Of a stretch of 62,141 nt of DNA, positions 24,704 through 31,983 are shown one piece after another; within the stretch, counting starts at the first letter, position 1; each line of letters opens with the position of its first letter. Below the pieces are notes generated by a model. It saw nothing but the letters and a program-made list of their open reading frames with translations, was not told the origin of the DNA and did not search any database. This DNA is from a virus, in IMG/VR virus record IMGVR_UViG_3300020057_000042, positions 1 to 62,141 of that record, one strand, 5' to 3'. Made by a program: the position numbers and the translations under genes.

Positions 24704-24906
24704 GTTCTCCTTCCCAATGGTGAAGCAGGCCACGGATTCACGATCCACTCTCTCGTGTCGAGCGTCAAAACTCCGACCATGTCATTGCAAGTGATTTGCC
24801 TTTCCTCGGTGAGGGTGCGCAGGGTGAAGCCGAGCGCGTCGTCGTCGCACGATGCCACCTGATATGGCTCGTCGTCACGCAGGACGTAGATGGCAAGGCT
24901 GCTCAT
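24700..24906 (-). CDS. Hypothetical protein, 68 residues
   Basis: ATG 24906. AIYVLRDDEPYQVASCDDDALGF start; beta-rich. Overlaps genes on both sides. Function unknown. Confidence 0.55.
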   Translation of the reverse strand: MSSLAIYVLRDDEPYQVASCDDDALGFTLRTLTEERQITCNDMVGVLTLDTREWIVNPWPASPLGRRT

Positions 24907-25025
24907 CGCTCGTTCTCCAGCAGCCACGGCATAAACCTTCTCGCCCACGCCTGATGGGCACCGGCCATCGTGATGATGGCCGGTGGAACACCGTTGACGT
25001 AGGGCATACCGCTGGCGGTAATCAC
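24903..25025 (-). CDS. 40-residue peptide
   Basis: GTG 25025 overlaps the upstream stop (GTGA). Contains VNGVPPAIITMAGAHQAWARRF. The first codons cover a dispersed 14-bp element. Function unknown. Confidence 0.45.
   Translation of the reverse strand: MITASGMPYVNGVPPAIITMAGAHQAWARRFMPWLLENER
25007..25020 (+). repeat. Dispersed 14-bp element
   Basis: Exact TACCGC-TG-GCGGTA in the start region of the 40-residue peptide gene. Confidence 0.6.
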
Positions 25026-25174
25026 GCCGACTCCTTGATGATGAAGTTGATGGCGGCGATGGCGGCGAAGGCCGCAAGGGCGAAGAGCCAAGCAGCCCTA
25101 CTATCGATGCCGACGATGACAAGCCCCCCAAACAACGTTCCCTGCATTATCACCGCAGTAAGAAGAGCTTGCAT
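25022..25174 (-). CDS. Small membrane protein, 50 residues
   Basis: ATG 25174. Two hydrophobic segments (LLTAVIMQGTLFGGLVIVG and WLFALAAFAAIAAINFII) and a short KESA end. Function unknown. Confidence 0.55.
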   Translation of the reverse strand: MQALLTAVIMQGTLFGGLVIVGIDSRAAWLFALAAFAAIAAINFIIKESA

Positions 25175-25365
25175 TAGGTCACTTCCTTGGTGGTGACGAT
25201 GACGGCGTACTGGGCCGAGTGGCCGAAGTTGAGCGACAGGTAGAGATTCGCTTCTCCTGGCTTGTCGAAGTGCGCGGCATCTCGTTCTTTGTCGCACCAC
25301 TCACCGCGCTCTCCCGCGTACAACACTTCTCCGCTCGGTAGGTCAAAGCGCAAGACCACGCTCAT
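25174..25365 (-). CDS. Small beta-rich protein
   Basis: 63 residues, ATG 25365. VVLRFDLPSGEVLYAGERGEWC and a C-terminal YAVIVTTKEVT. Function unknown. The stop overlaps the next ATG as TAATG. Confidence 0.6.
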   Translation of the reverse strand: MSVVLRFDLPSGEVLYAGERGEWCDKERDAAHFDKPGEANLYLSLNFGHSAQYAVIVTTKEVT

Positions 25366-25565
25366 CACTCCACCTCCATCCCTACGATGTGTGCGACTGT
25401 CTCGGGATGGGAGGCAACGTACAAGCGTGCCTCTAGGTCTGTCATCTCGTCGGGGGTCAGTGACTCCTCGGAGCTGAACATCATGCGGGATTCCATTGTG
25501 TTTGAGAACCACGTGCTTCGCCACAACGCTCGCACCTGTCGCTCCGTCAATCTCATGCTGTTCAT
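25365..25565 (-). CDS. Small helical protein
   Basis: 66 residues from ATG 25565 with SD AGAAGGAGA. First gene after the promoter at 25606-25634. Helical (RLTERQVRALWRSTWF, then LTPDEMTDLEARLYVAS). Function unknown. Confidence 0.65.
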   Translation of the reverse strand: MNSMRLTERQVRALWRSTWFSNTMESRMMFSSEESLTPDEMTDLEARLYVASHPETVAHIVGMEVE

Positions 25566-25605
25566 GCTCGTGTCTCCTTCTCTTAGGGGACTAACCTGTA
25601 CGTTA

Positions 25606-25634
25606 CTTATATCACCGTCAGTCGGACGTTGCAA
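25606..25634 (-). promoter_or_regulatory. Sigma-70-like promoter, ACGGTGATATAA type
   Basis: Minus strand: TTGCAA (25634-25629), 17-base spacer, TATAAG (25611-25606), carrying the ACGGTGATATAAG block shared with the 16272 and 37722 promoters. It starts a transcript for 25565 and downstream genes. Confidence 0.7.
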
Positions 25635-25689
25635 CCTCTAAAACTCAGATGGGTGTGGCATAAGTAATCCCGTCAAAGCCCCAGGGTCC

Positions 25690-26166
25690 TCAGCAGGCAG
25701 CCTCGCCACCCGCACGGATCCGCTCACCCTCCGCACGACTCACGCCGTAGCCGATGACGGACACGATCTCGGTGGGGCGGATCAGGAGCGCGCCGTCTGC
25801 GGCGTCGATGTCGGCCTCGTCGCACTCGACCCCCCGCATCTGGACGATCACGTGATCGTCCATCGTCGCGTGCCGGTCGACCATGTACGCGACCAGATCG
25901 GCGACAGTGCGGCAGCAGGAGACGCCGTCCTGAGAGCTGATCGTCGTGTAGCCGGATCCGTCGCAGTCGTCGCAGTCGATGGTGTCGAGGTCGTCGCCTG
26001 CGTATAGGGTGCCGTGGCCGGAGCAAGTTGCGCATGTGATCTCGACCCATCCTGCCCATACGGTGCTGTGCTGGTGGGCTGCGTCGAGGAGGCGCTCGTG
26101 GTCGAGGTCGCTGCGCTCGATCCGGTAGTACGTCTGGAAGTCAGCGAGGTCGGCCATCTTACGCAT
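25690..26166 (-). CDS. Protein with DnaJ-like zinc module
   Basis: 158 residues, ATG 26166 with AGGAGG 8 bases upstream. CATCSGHGTLY ... DCDDCDGSGYT is a CxxCxGxG pair, as in the DnaJ cysteine-rich domain and the zinc modules of RNA/DNA-binding phage proteins. The rest is mixed alpha/beta. Function unknown. Confidence 0.65.
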   Translation of the reverse strand: MRKMADLADFQTYYRIERSDLDHERLLDAAHQHSTVWAGWVEITCATCSGHGTLYAGDDLDTIDCDDCDGSGYTTISSQDGVSCCRTVADLVAYMVDRHATMDDHVIVQMRGVECDEADIDAADGALLIRPTEIVSVIGYGVSRAEGERIRAGGEAAC

Positions 26167-26449
26167 CGTGTGCCTCCTCATTGTGGGTGACTGTCGTGTC
26201 GTGCATGGTGATGCCCGCTGCCTGCATGTGCTCGCGGGTGGCTTCGTATTCGTCCTGCTGTTGCTCGGCGAGGCGCTCGGGAGAGAGAGTCATTCCCTCG
26301 ATCCACGGCATCCTCGCGGTCAGTGTCATCTCGTTCTCGGCTGTCTTCGTGAAGAGAAGGCCGGAGCGTGGGATGCCCCATACACCGCCGACACGAATCA
26401 TCTCGACCATGTTGCGACACCATGCCAGATGATCGGGGTCGAAGGACAT
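26159..26449 (-). CDS. Hypothetical protein, 96 residues
   Basis: ATG 26449. Starts SFDPDHLAWCRNMVEMIRVGGVW; later helix rich in Glu/Gln. Function unknown. Confidence 0.6.
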   Translation of the reverse strand: MSFDPDHLAWCRNMVEMIRVGGVWGIPRSGLLFTKTAENEMTLTARMPWIEGMTLSPERLAEQQQDEYEATREHMQAAGITMHDTTVTHNEEAHDA

Positions 26450-26709
26450 TATTCCTCGATCCTCTCGACCGCGATCCACCGGCCAAGATCATGCATCTTG
26501 TCGTGGTCGTGGATCATCGCGGCGGAGTAGTTACCTGAGGACGCATAGCCATAGTCGACCGTGTAGTTACTGTCGGGGCCCTCTGCATACTCCGCGCATC
26601 GCTCATCCAAGTAGGCAACCGCGTCGGAGTAGTCATCAAATATCGGCGGATCGTCTTCGTCAGGCAAGTAGCCAGGGGTATTCTCAATTACGGTCCATTG
26701 CTCGATCAT
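26449..26709 (-). CDS. Acidic hypothetical protein
   Basis: 86 residues from ATG 26709 (SD AGAGAGGAAT); ATG 26733 is possible. Contains DEDDPPIFDDYSDAVAYLDER, a pattern of small phage proteins that add a trailing helix. Function unknown. Confidence 0.6.
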   Translation of the reverse strand: MIEQWTVIENTPGYLPDEDDPPIFDDYSDAVAYLDERCAEYAEGPDSNYTVDYGYASSGNYSAAMIHDHDKMHDLGRWIAVERIEE

Positions 26710-26713
26710 CGTA

Positions 26714-26917
26714 TTATTCCTCTCTGTAGCCATCAAACCATGACCCATGCTCTTCCCAGTGCAGTATTGCCTCTTCGCTGGTGGCGGTGCTGCTGGAAGT
26801 CTCCGCGTCGCTGCAATGCTCTTGTGCTTCTTGCAGCGTCAATCCCGTCGCGATCGTTACTCGATCGATCGAGGAGTCTTCGTAGAATCGAATCACGCTA
26901 TAGGTCGACTCGTCCAT
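26714..26917 (-). CDS. Conserved small phage protein (SSSTA / DGY type)
   Basis: 67 residues with SD GGAAGGAG. TGLTLQEAQEHCSDAETSSSTA and a W-x(n)-WFDGY end are features of a small protein widespread in actinophages and of unknown function. Confidence 0.7.
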   Translation of the reverse strand: MDESTYSVIRFYEDSSIDRVTIATGLTLQEAQEHCSDAETSSSTATSEEAILHWEEHGSWFDGYREE

Positions 26918-27017
26918 CAGTCACTCCTTCCGTCGGCAGTGCATCCACGTCAAGAAAGACGCCGCTCTGCACCTGCGCCCCGTCGTCGGCTGTGCTGCAC
27001 TCGCTCACGAACTGCAT
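26898..27017 (-). CDS. 39-residue acidic peptide
   Basis: ATG 27017 with SD GGAGAAC. Encodes QFVSECSTADDGAQ and VFLDVDALPTEG; its last codons hold the SD of the next gene and overlap it by 20 bases. Function unknown. Confidence 0.5.
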   Translation of the reverse strand: MQFVSECSTADDGAQVQSGVFLDVDALPTEGVTDGRVDL

Positions 27018-27044
27018 GGTGTTCTCCTTCGCGGTGGTGGTGTT

Positions 27045-27236
27045 CTAGCTAGCCACATCTATCGGCTCGCCCCCGAAGTCCTCTTCGCCCGCGAGCCATG
27101 CCTCGGCCCGATCTGGCCATGCCTCCGCAAGCGCGTCGGCACCCTGGATGCCTTGCGTGATCCAGTGGCCGGTAACGCTGGAGATGATGTCGTAGTTTGC
27201 CTCCGCGTCGAGCTGAGAAAATCGGGCCGCGATCAC
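27045..27236 (-). CDS. Hypothetical protein, 63 residues
   Basis: GTG 27236 overlaps the upstream stop. Helical and acidic, with AWPDRAEAWLAGEEDFGG. Function unknown. Confidence 0.55.
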   Translation of the reverse strand: MIAARFSQLDAEANYDIISSVTGHWITQGIQGADALAEAWPDRAEAWLAGEEDFGGEPIDVAS

Positions 27237-27511
27237 GAGAGGATCATCTCGACGTAGTCGGGATTGTCGCTGATCCACTCTTGTGCCTGCTGGATCGTCA
27301 AACCTTCCAGCATCTTGAACCCATCGCACGCCGAAATGATCCTCCGACGCTTGCCGCCGTGCTTGTTGACGACAACGGGAATCGGGTAGAAGATCCAGCG
27401 TGAACCCTTGTAGTTGACGTTCTCCCAGACTTCCGCAACCGAGTCGCAGTCGTAGTCGGTGATGTGGTCATTGCCATCGGGCGAGAACTGGACTGACGTG
27501 AAAGCGCTCAT
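27233..27511 (-). CDS. Hypothetical protein, 92 residues
   Basis: SD GAGGAGG. First gene after the promoter at 27550-27578. Contains EVWENVNYKGSRWIFYPI and LTIQQAQEWISDNPDYVEM, the latter similar to the LTLQEAQEH element of the 26714 protein. Function unknown. Confidence 0.65.
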   Translation of the reverse strand: MSAFTSVQFSPDGNDHITDYDCDSVAEVWENVNYKGSRWIFYPIPVVVNKHGGKRRRIISACDGFKMLEGLTIQQAQEWISDNPDYVEMILS

Positions 27512-27549
27512 TCTGCTTGCCTCCTCTTGTCGGGTGACTATCTAAAGGG

Positions 27550-27578
27550 AACATATCACGTTCGTGCGTACATGTCAA
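27550..27578 (-). promoter_or_regulatory. Strong sigma-70 promoter with half operator
   Basis: Minus strand: perfect TTGACA (27578-27573), 17-base spacer, TATGTT (27555-27550). The spacer holds TTCGTGCGTAC on the plus strand, half of the palindrome found at 36235 and 31968. It begins the transcript of the conventional early genes below the compositional island. Confidence 0.75.
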
Positions 27579-28073
27579 GCCTAAAAATTGGGACCGAACC
27601 GGCCTAAGTGACTCTAAAAATTCAGGTGGCAGGTCGACAAGCAGATCGGGAATACCTCTCCCGGGCTTGCTTGCACATGCAACTATCGACCTGATTGGCC
27701 ATAAACGTCCATTCTAAGCCGTTTCCGCCGATTCGCGCGGTACGATTCGTGCGCCGTCCCGTGCGCCGTCCCGTGCGCGCTGCTACCGCGTCCCGTGCGC
27801 GCGCGAGTCTCTTCCACGCCGATACCCTCGCAGGGTCCAGCGTGCGCGAAGGATGCGTTACAGCGCGCCGCGCGTCCCGTTTCGAGGGATAGCGGCGCGC
27901 CACTGTTACCGCGCGCGGTACAGCGCGCGGCTGTAGCGCCGTAGCGTCCCGTGGCGCGCGTGCGAGCTACAGCCGGTACAGCGTGCGCCGACGGTCCAGC
28001 GTGCGCGGGGACGGCGCTACAGGGATGCGGGCGCGCTGTAAGCGGCCTGCCGCGCGGCGTGCGAGGGTACGGC

Positions 28074-28147
28074 GCGCCATCTAGCGCGCACGGGACGATA
28101 TCCGAGGGATCCGTAGCCTGGACGGCGCGCCGCGCGCTAGATGGCGC
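28074..28147. repeat. 16-bp inverted repeat
   Basis: GCGCCATCTAGCGCGC (28074-28089) is the exact reverse complement of 28132-28147, with a 42-base loop. It contains CTAG, a word rare in the rest of the genome. Confidence 0.7.
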
Positions 28148-28201
28148 TAGACGTGCCTGTAGCGCGCCGATAGCGGCGCGCTGTACAGATATGGCGGTAT
28201 C

Positions 28202-28253
28202 CCGTTCCATTCTGACAGCCCGTCCATAGATGGCGGCTGTCACAATGGAACGG
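28202..28253. repeat. Long hairpin (18-bp stem with one mismatch)
   Basis: CCGTTCCATT (28202-28211) and TGACAGCC (28213-28220) pair with GGCTGTCA (28235-28242) and AATGGAACGG (28244-28253); only C28212/C28243 mismatches. The 14-base loop can add a CCAT/ATGG pairing. There is no U-tract. A structured RNA, protein-binding site or origin element is possible. Confidence 0.75.
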
Positions 28254-28314
28254 CCACCTAGCGCTAACTAGGCGGCCGCTCGCGTGCGAGTGTTACAGGG
28301 ATCGGCAGTCTATG

Positions 28315-28512
28315 TCAGTCGACCCCCCCCCGCACGTTCCACGCTGCCGGTACAGCGAATTTGGCAGTAGAGCCCGCAGCGCCGCGCGTGGCGGTATCGT
28401 CCGCTACCGGGCAGGCGCCGACGTTGTAGCACTCCCCGTCAGGCATGTTCGGGTCCTCGCACGCCGCGCAGTAGGTGACAACGGCGGGCGCGATGGTGAG
28501 TGTTTCGAGCAT
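28315..28512 (-). CDS. Small cysteine-containing protein
   Basis: 65 residues, ATG 28512 with a clear SD (GAAGGAGAA). CAACEDPNMPDGECYNVGACPV may bind zinc; the C-terminus is Ala/Thr-rich. Last gene of the GCGC-rich island. Function unknown. Confidence 0.6.
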   Translation of the reverse strand: MLETLTIAPAVVTYCAACEDPNMPDGECYNVGACPVADDTATRGAAGSTAKFAVPAAWNVRGGVD

Positions 28513-28535
28513 GATTGATTCTCCTTCTCTTCCTG

Positions 28536-30830
28536 CTATTGCCCGGAAACGGTCCGGGTCACCGTTCGGCGCGTGCGCCGATTCTGACGCGGTACCGTGT
28601 TCCGTACCGCTAAATACCATCTACCGGCTGTAAGCACTATCGGCCGATGATCGGGACCTCCAGCGCGTCCCGTTTCCAGGTCTACAGCGTGGCGCACGGT
28701 GCCACGAACATAAACGGCCGATCCTACGCGCGCCACTTCCGTAGCGGTATGGGCTGTACCGTAGACAGCTAGATGCGTGCGAACCTTCTCCCGGTCCGCC
28801 CGTGCGCGCGCCGTATCCTGGACCGTTTCCGGCCGATACTTCCGGCGAGACTCGTCTAGCGCACGCGACCATAGCGCGCTAGCTGTATTCCCATACCGCG
28901 CGCGGTAATCGTCCCGTGCATGAGCGTTACAGGTATGGCCGTAGTTGTCGACGGAACCGCGTGCACCGATGCGTTCGAGTGATTCGCGCGCTATTTTCAC
29001 CGCGCGCGCCACGCTAGCGCGCCGATTCCGCGCGCTAGCAGTATTCGTGCAATAACTACCGCCGTTACCGCGCGGCATCCTTCCGAACACTGCTAGGCGC
29101 AGGGATGCGCGCGCTAGCGCTACTTCCCGCTCGTGGCGATCCCGTATCGTTGTCCAGCGAGCACGCGCGCCGTGCGCCGTAACGGGATGCGGCGGTACCG
29201 CTTGCATAGGCTTTACTTGTGTCGTGCGCTTCAATTCGTCCCGTTCCCTGCGCTGTATCTCCTCGAACGTATAGCGGGTCCGATTACAGGCTGTACCGCG
29301 CAGTCTTTCAATGGGGAAGTCTGCCGGTATCGGCGGGCAAGGGATGCCGATAGCGGCGCTACATCCCTCGCACGCCGTTAGCGCCGTAGCGCCGTAGCGC
29401 GCTATCTCGTCCGCATGGCGCGCCCGGAGCTCATCCCATAGCGCCCGATTAGCGGCGCGCGTTTCGGCACGCTGTACCGTGCGCGTTTCGGCACGTAGCG
29501 CCATCGGCCGGAAAGTATCGCGCCACAAGCGGCGCGCGTGCGCCGTTTCCCGTTTCCGTAGCGCCGTTTCCCGTTCCCGTGATATCGGCGCGCGGTAGGT
29601 GACTTCCCCTGCACGCGGTACAGCGCCACTGGACCACTGAGTGAAGCGGCCGAACGTAGCGCCACGTTCCACTAGATCATCGCGGTCCAGCGCCGTATCA
29701 ATCAAGAATATGTCACCTTGTCGGCGCACTTCTTTACCTGCGAGTAGCGCGGCATGAACGGCGCGCGGTGCGAGAGAATCAATAGCGCCGTCAACAGTCC
29801 GCGCACCCGTGCGCGGTACCTCACATAGAAAGTACAGTGGCGCGGGCTCGTGATAGTCAAATGAGGATAGATAGCGTGCGCGCCGACGGTAGACGATAAT
29901 CGCATCTAGTGCGTTTCCACAATGCACGCACTGCGCCGACGGTCCGGCTACATGCCTATCGGTGTCTGATGGCGCACACCAAGTGGAACGATCACCAGAT
30001 ACTGTCAGTGTGACGGTATCGCGCGCCGTATTCCGTTCAGACTCGAACGGTAGCGCCGTGCGCCGTTCCGTTACCTCCCGCTCGGCAGTGAAAAGCGCGT
30101 CACCTAGCCTATGTCGTGTTTCGGTCCAGCGATAGATTCCGTCGGCATCGGGGAGAGTATCGCGCTGTACCGTTTCGGTCCAGCGATACATACCGTCCGC
30201 ATCAGGGATAATCGGCATATGCCCCTTACCATTACCCTCACTCGCGGTACGCTCACGCCACAACCATCGGTCCGATGCAGGCACCCCGTTTCGCTCATTA
30301 CCGCCGATGTAGCGTGATTCTAGAACATCGTCTAACGGGTCCAGCGTGCGCGAGAATCGCGGTACCTGCGCGCCGTATGTCCTGCGCCATCGCGGCAGCT
30401 CGCCTAGCGTGCGCCGTTCCACCGTTTCCTCAAACGTGATATCGGGTCGCACGTGCAGGGGCCGGATAGAGTCTAAGAGCATCCCCGCGCCGTCTAGCGC
30501 GCTAAACGGTAAGACAAGCGCATCTAGTCCGGTTGCCAGGATAGCGGCGCGCGTGATTGACTGATGCTCCGGCGTGCGCGTGCGAGAGCCGCCCCACCTA
30601 TCACCGTTTATCACGAACAGTGGCGGCCGCCTAGTATCGTCGTTCACCCGATACGTGCGAGGGATGAAATGGAAGAGCGGAAAGTGTCGGCCGTAGCTGT
30701 AAGCGGTACGGCGCGCTACGTCACCCTCAACGCGACCGTTAGCGTATTCGCGCACGGGTCCCGCGGTACCGGACACAAGTGCAGCGATGGTATCCCGTAT
30801 CGTGCGTTCGTCTAGGTCTATGACGCGCAT
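28536..30830 (-). CDS. Orphan 764-residue arginine-rich protein
   Basis: ATG 30830 with SD GGGAGTGA; start overlaps the upstream stop (TAATG). Very rich in Arg, Thr and Ala. Visible features: CVHCG near residue 320, CEGCSAAIGIPCPP near residue 515 (possible zinc sites), a tandem PDADG(M/I)YRWTET repeat near residue 215, long charged helices (ETALRKRETAHARRLWRDTF), and a basic C-terminal tail. No catalytic motif was recognised. The codon and word use is unlike flanking genes. The unbroken length and good SD make it a real gene; its size rules out a typical phage small ORF. Function unknown. Confidence 0.7.
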   Translation of the reverse strand: MRVIDLDERTIRDTIAALVSGTAGPVREYANGRVEGDVARRTAYSYGRHFPLFHFIPRTYRVNDDTRRPPLFVINGDRWGGSRTRTPEHQSITRAAILATGLDALVLPFSALDGAGMLLDSIRPLHVRPDITFEETVERRTLGELPRWRRTYGAQVPRFSRTLDPLDDVLESRYIGGNERNGVPASDRWLWRERTASEGNGKGHMPIIPDADGMYRWTETVQRDTLPDADGIYRWTETRHRLGDALFTAEREVTERRTALPFESERNTARDTVTLTVSGDRSTWCAPSDTDRHVAGPSAQCVHCGNALDAIIVYRRRARYLSSFDYHEPAPLYFLCEVPRTGARTVDGAIDSLAPRAVHAALLAGKEVRRQGDIFLIDTALDRDDLVERGATFGRFTQWSSGAVPRAGEVTYRAPISRERETALRKRETAHARRLWRDTFRPMALRAETRTVQRAETRAANRALWDELRARHADEIARYGATALTACEGCSAAIGIPCPPIPADFPIERLRGTACNRTRYTFEEIQRRERDELKRTTQVKPMQAVPPHPVTAHGARARWTTIRDRHEREVALARASLRLAVFGRMPRGNGGSYCTNTASARNRRASVARAVKIARESLERIGARGSVDNYGHTCNAHARDDYRARYGNTASALWSRALDESRRKYRPETVQDTARARADREKVRTHLAVYGTAHTATEVARVGSAVYVRGTVRHAVDLETGRAGGPDHRPIVLTAGRWYLAVRNTVPRQNRRTRRTVTRTVSGQ

Positions 30831-31051
30831 TATGAATCACTCCCTGTGATAAACGGTAGGGCGATAGGTTCCGGCCGATTACTACCCTGGCGGGTTATAT
30901 CCCGTGCGCCGATATAGACGAGTGAGAATCCTGTAGCAGTAGCTTCTATCTCCCATACTGCGCTCGGAGGTAGGTTTCCACCTAGCAGCGCGGGGATAAC
31001 GACGGTATGAGTCCCGTGCTTATCGCTGGCGCGCCTAGATGTCGTTTTCAT
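30830..31051 (-). CDS. Hypothetical protein in the island
   Basis: 73 residues, SD GGGGAGTGA. Starts with basic residues, then strands (HTVVIPALLGGNLPPSAVWEI). Its SD context is the same as that of the 764-residue gene. Function unknown. Confidence 0.6.
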   Translation of the reverse strand: MKTTSRRASDKHGTHTVVIPALLGGNLPPSAVWEIEATATGFSLVYIGARDITRQGSNRPEPIALPFITGSDS

Positions 31052-31218
31052 CGTGAATCACTCCCCGACTGTCGACTGACCTGCGCGTTGCAACCATCTA
31101 GGGTGAGGGTAAGCCAATAGGCGCGCGCCTCTTCAATCGTGGCGAAACGCTTAGAAACGAGATACGCACCTAGCTCCTCTTCCCATACGTCAACGGTAAA
31201 CGGGAACACTTCACTCAT
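31048..31218 (-). CDS. Small protein, 56 residues
   Basis: ATG 31218 overlapping the upstream stop; the last codons carry the SD of the next gene. VFPFTVDVWEEELGAYLVSK then FATIEEARAYWLTLT. Function unknown. Confidence 0.55.
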   Translation of the reverse strand: MSEVFPFTVDVWEEELGAYLVSKRFATIEEARAYWLTLTLDGCNAQVSRQSGSDSR

Positions 31219-31304
31219 CGGATCATCACCCCTAGTCCAGCTAGAAGGATAAGAGGTACGCCTGCTACCGCTATCAGGATTACCAGATAATCGGTGACAG
31301 TCAT
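31215..31304 (-). CDS. 29-residue membrane peptide
   Basis: ATG 31304 overlaps the previous stop. Single hydrophobic helix (YLVILIAVAGVPLILLAGLG) and a basic end. Function unknown. Confidence 0.5.
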   Translation of the reverse strand: MTVTDYLVILIAVAGVPLILLAGLGVMIR

Positions 31305-31615
31305 ACCTTTACCGAGTAGCCTGCACGAACACTATGGTCGCATGACCCATACAGAGTGAAGGAATCGCAGGTCCCATCCTCCGAGCATCCCTCATAAGCC
31401 ACGAGCGCTGCGCGCGCATTCTTGCGCCGCGCTAGCAGGGATAGCCGGTACGTATCGGCCGCCGTGCGCCTAGCAGCGATACAGATAGCTGCACGGTACG
31501 CATCGTCCCATGCTTGCCGATCCGCGGCCGTCCAGGTGAGACGAGACAACGCTACAGGGGACAACGCTCGGCCCGTCCCTCGCTCCGTCGCTGCGCCCTT
31601 ACTCTTACCAGTCAT
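31301..31615 (-). CDS. Basic hypothetical protein
   Basis: 104 residues. Helical Ala/Arg-rich body (ADRQAWDDAYRAAICIAARRTAADTYRLS) and a C-terminal CSEDGTCDSFTLYGSCDH segment that may bind metal. Function unknown. Confidence 0.6.
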   Translation of the reverse strand: MTGKSKGAATERGTGRALSPVALSRLTWTAADRQAWDDAYRAAICIAARRTAADTYRLSLLARRKNARAALVAYEGCSEDGTCDSFTLYGSCDHSVRAGYSVKV

Positions 31616-31818
31616 GCTGTAACCTCTCCTTCTTCCGCTATGTCATGGCAAACATGTGCAGCCAGGGCGATGTCAATCCCCGGATCATCGTCGTCTAGGT
31701 GGCGCATCGTCCGCAAGTCAAACAAGAGCGCGGACGCTTTGCGCAGGATATCCCTCTCGCCCCGAGACAGAACGACTGACGCAAGATCCCGGTCACCCAT
31801 GTAGTAGTTCATTTCCAC
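31612..31818 (-). CDS. First gene of the leftward arm
   Basis: 68 residues from GTG 31818 (AGGAG 7 bases upstream); ATG 31812 also possible. MGDRDLASVVLSRGERDILRKAS and an acidic helical end (HVCHDIAEEGEV). It lies about 140 bases below the divergent promoter, so it is probably expressed first. Function unknown. Confidence 0.55.
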   Translation of the reverse strand: MEMNYYMGDRDLASVVLSRGERDILRKASALLFDLRTMRHLDDDDPGIDIALAAHVCHDIAEEGEVTA

Positions 31819-31955
31819 GGGGTATCTCCTCATATCGGGGGACAAAGCACTTACAGGGAAGGAGTACCTTTACACTTTCGGGCTGGCGCACGTGCCTACC
31901 CTAATCGAGACTCCGGCTACGCTCACTAGCCGATTTTCCCTGCAAGTCGTGCCCG

Positions 31956-31983
31956 AGTATACATAAACGTGCGCACGATACAA
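31956..31983 (-). promoter_or_regulatory. Leftward early promoter with palindromic operator
   Basis: Minus strand: TTGTAT (31983-31978), 16-base spacer, TATACT (31961-31956). The spacer holds the palindrome CGTGCGCACG (31968-31977), also found in the promoter of the RHH gene at 36264. It would drive the leftward arm from 31818. Confidence 0.7.

Larger units (their letters stand above)
27590..28310 (-). other. Palindrome-rich GC gap, no confident gene
   Basis: About 720 bp between the 27550 promoter and the 28315 gene. The sequence is dominated by words such as GCGCGC, TAGCGC, GTACAGCG and CGTGCGC and holds several inverted repeats. Open frames exist on both strands but none has an SD or protein-like composition. 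It could be an origin, a decayed gene or a packaging or partition site; nothing decisive is visible. Confidence 0.6.

Noticed and set aside
27683-28243. 186-codon minus-strand open frame in the GCGC-rich gap
   Set aside because: Starts inside the long hairpin, has no SD, and its Ala/Arg/Thr content simply reflects GC-rich sequence; other frames here are also open.
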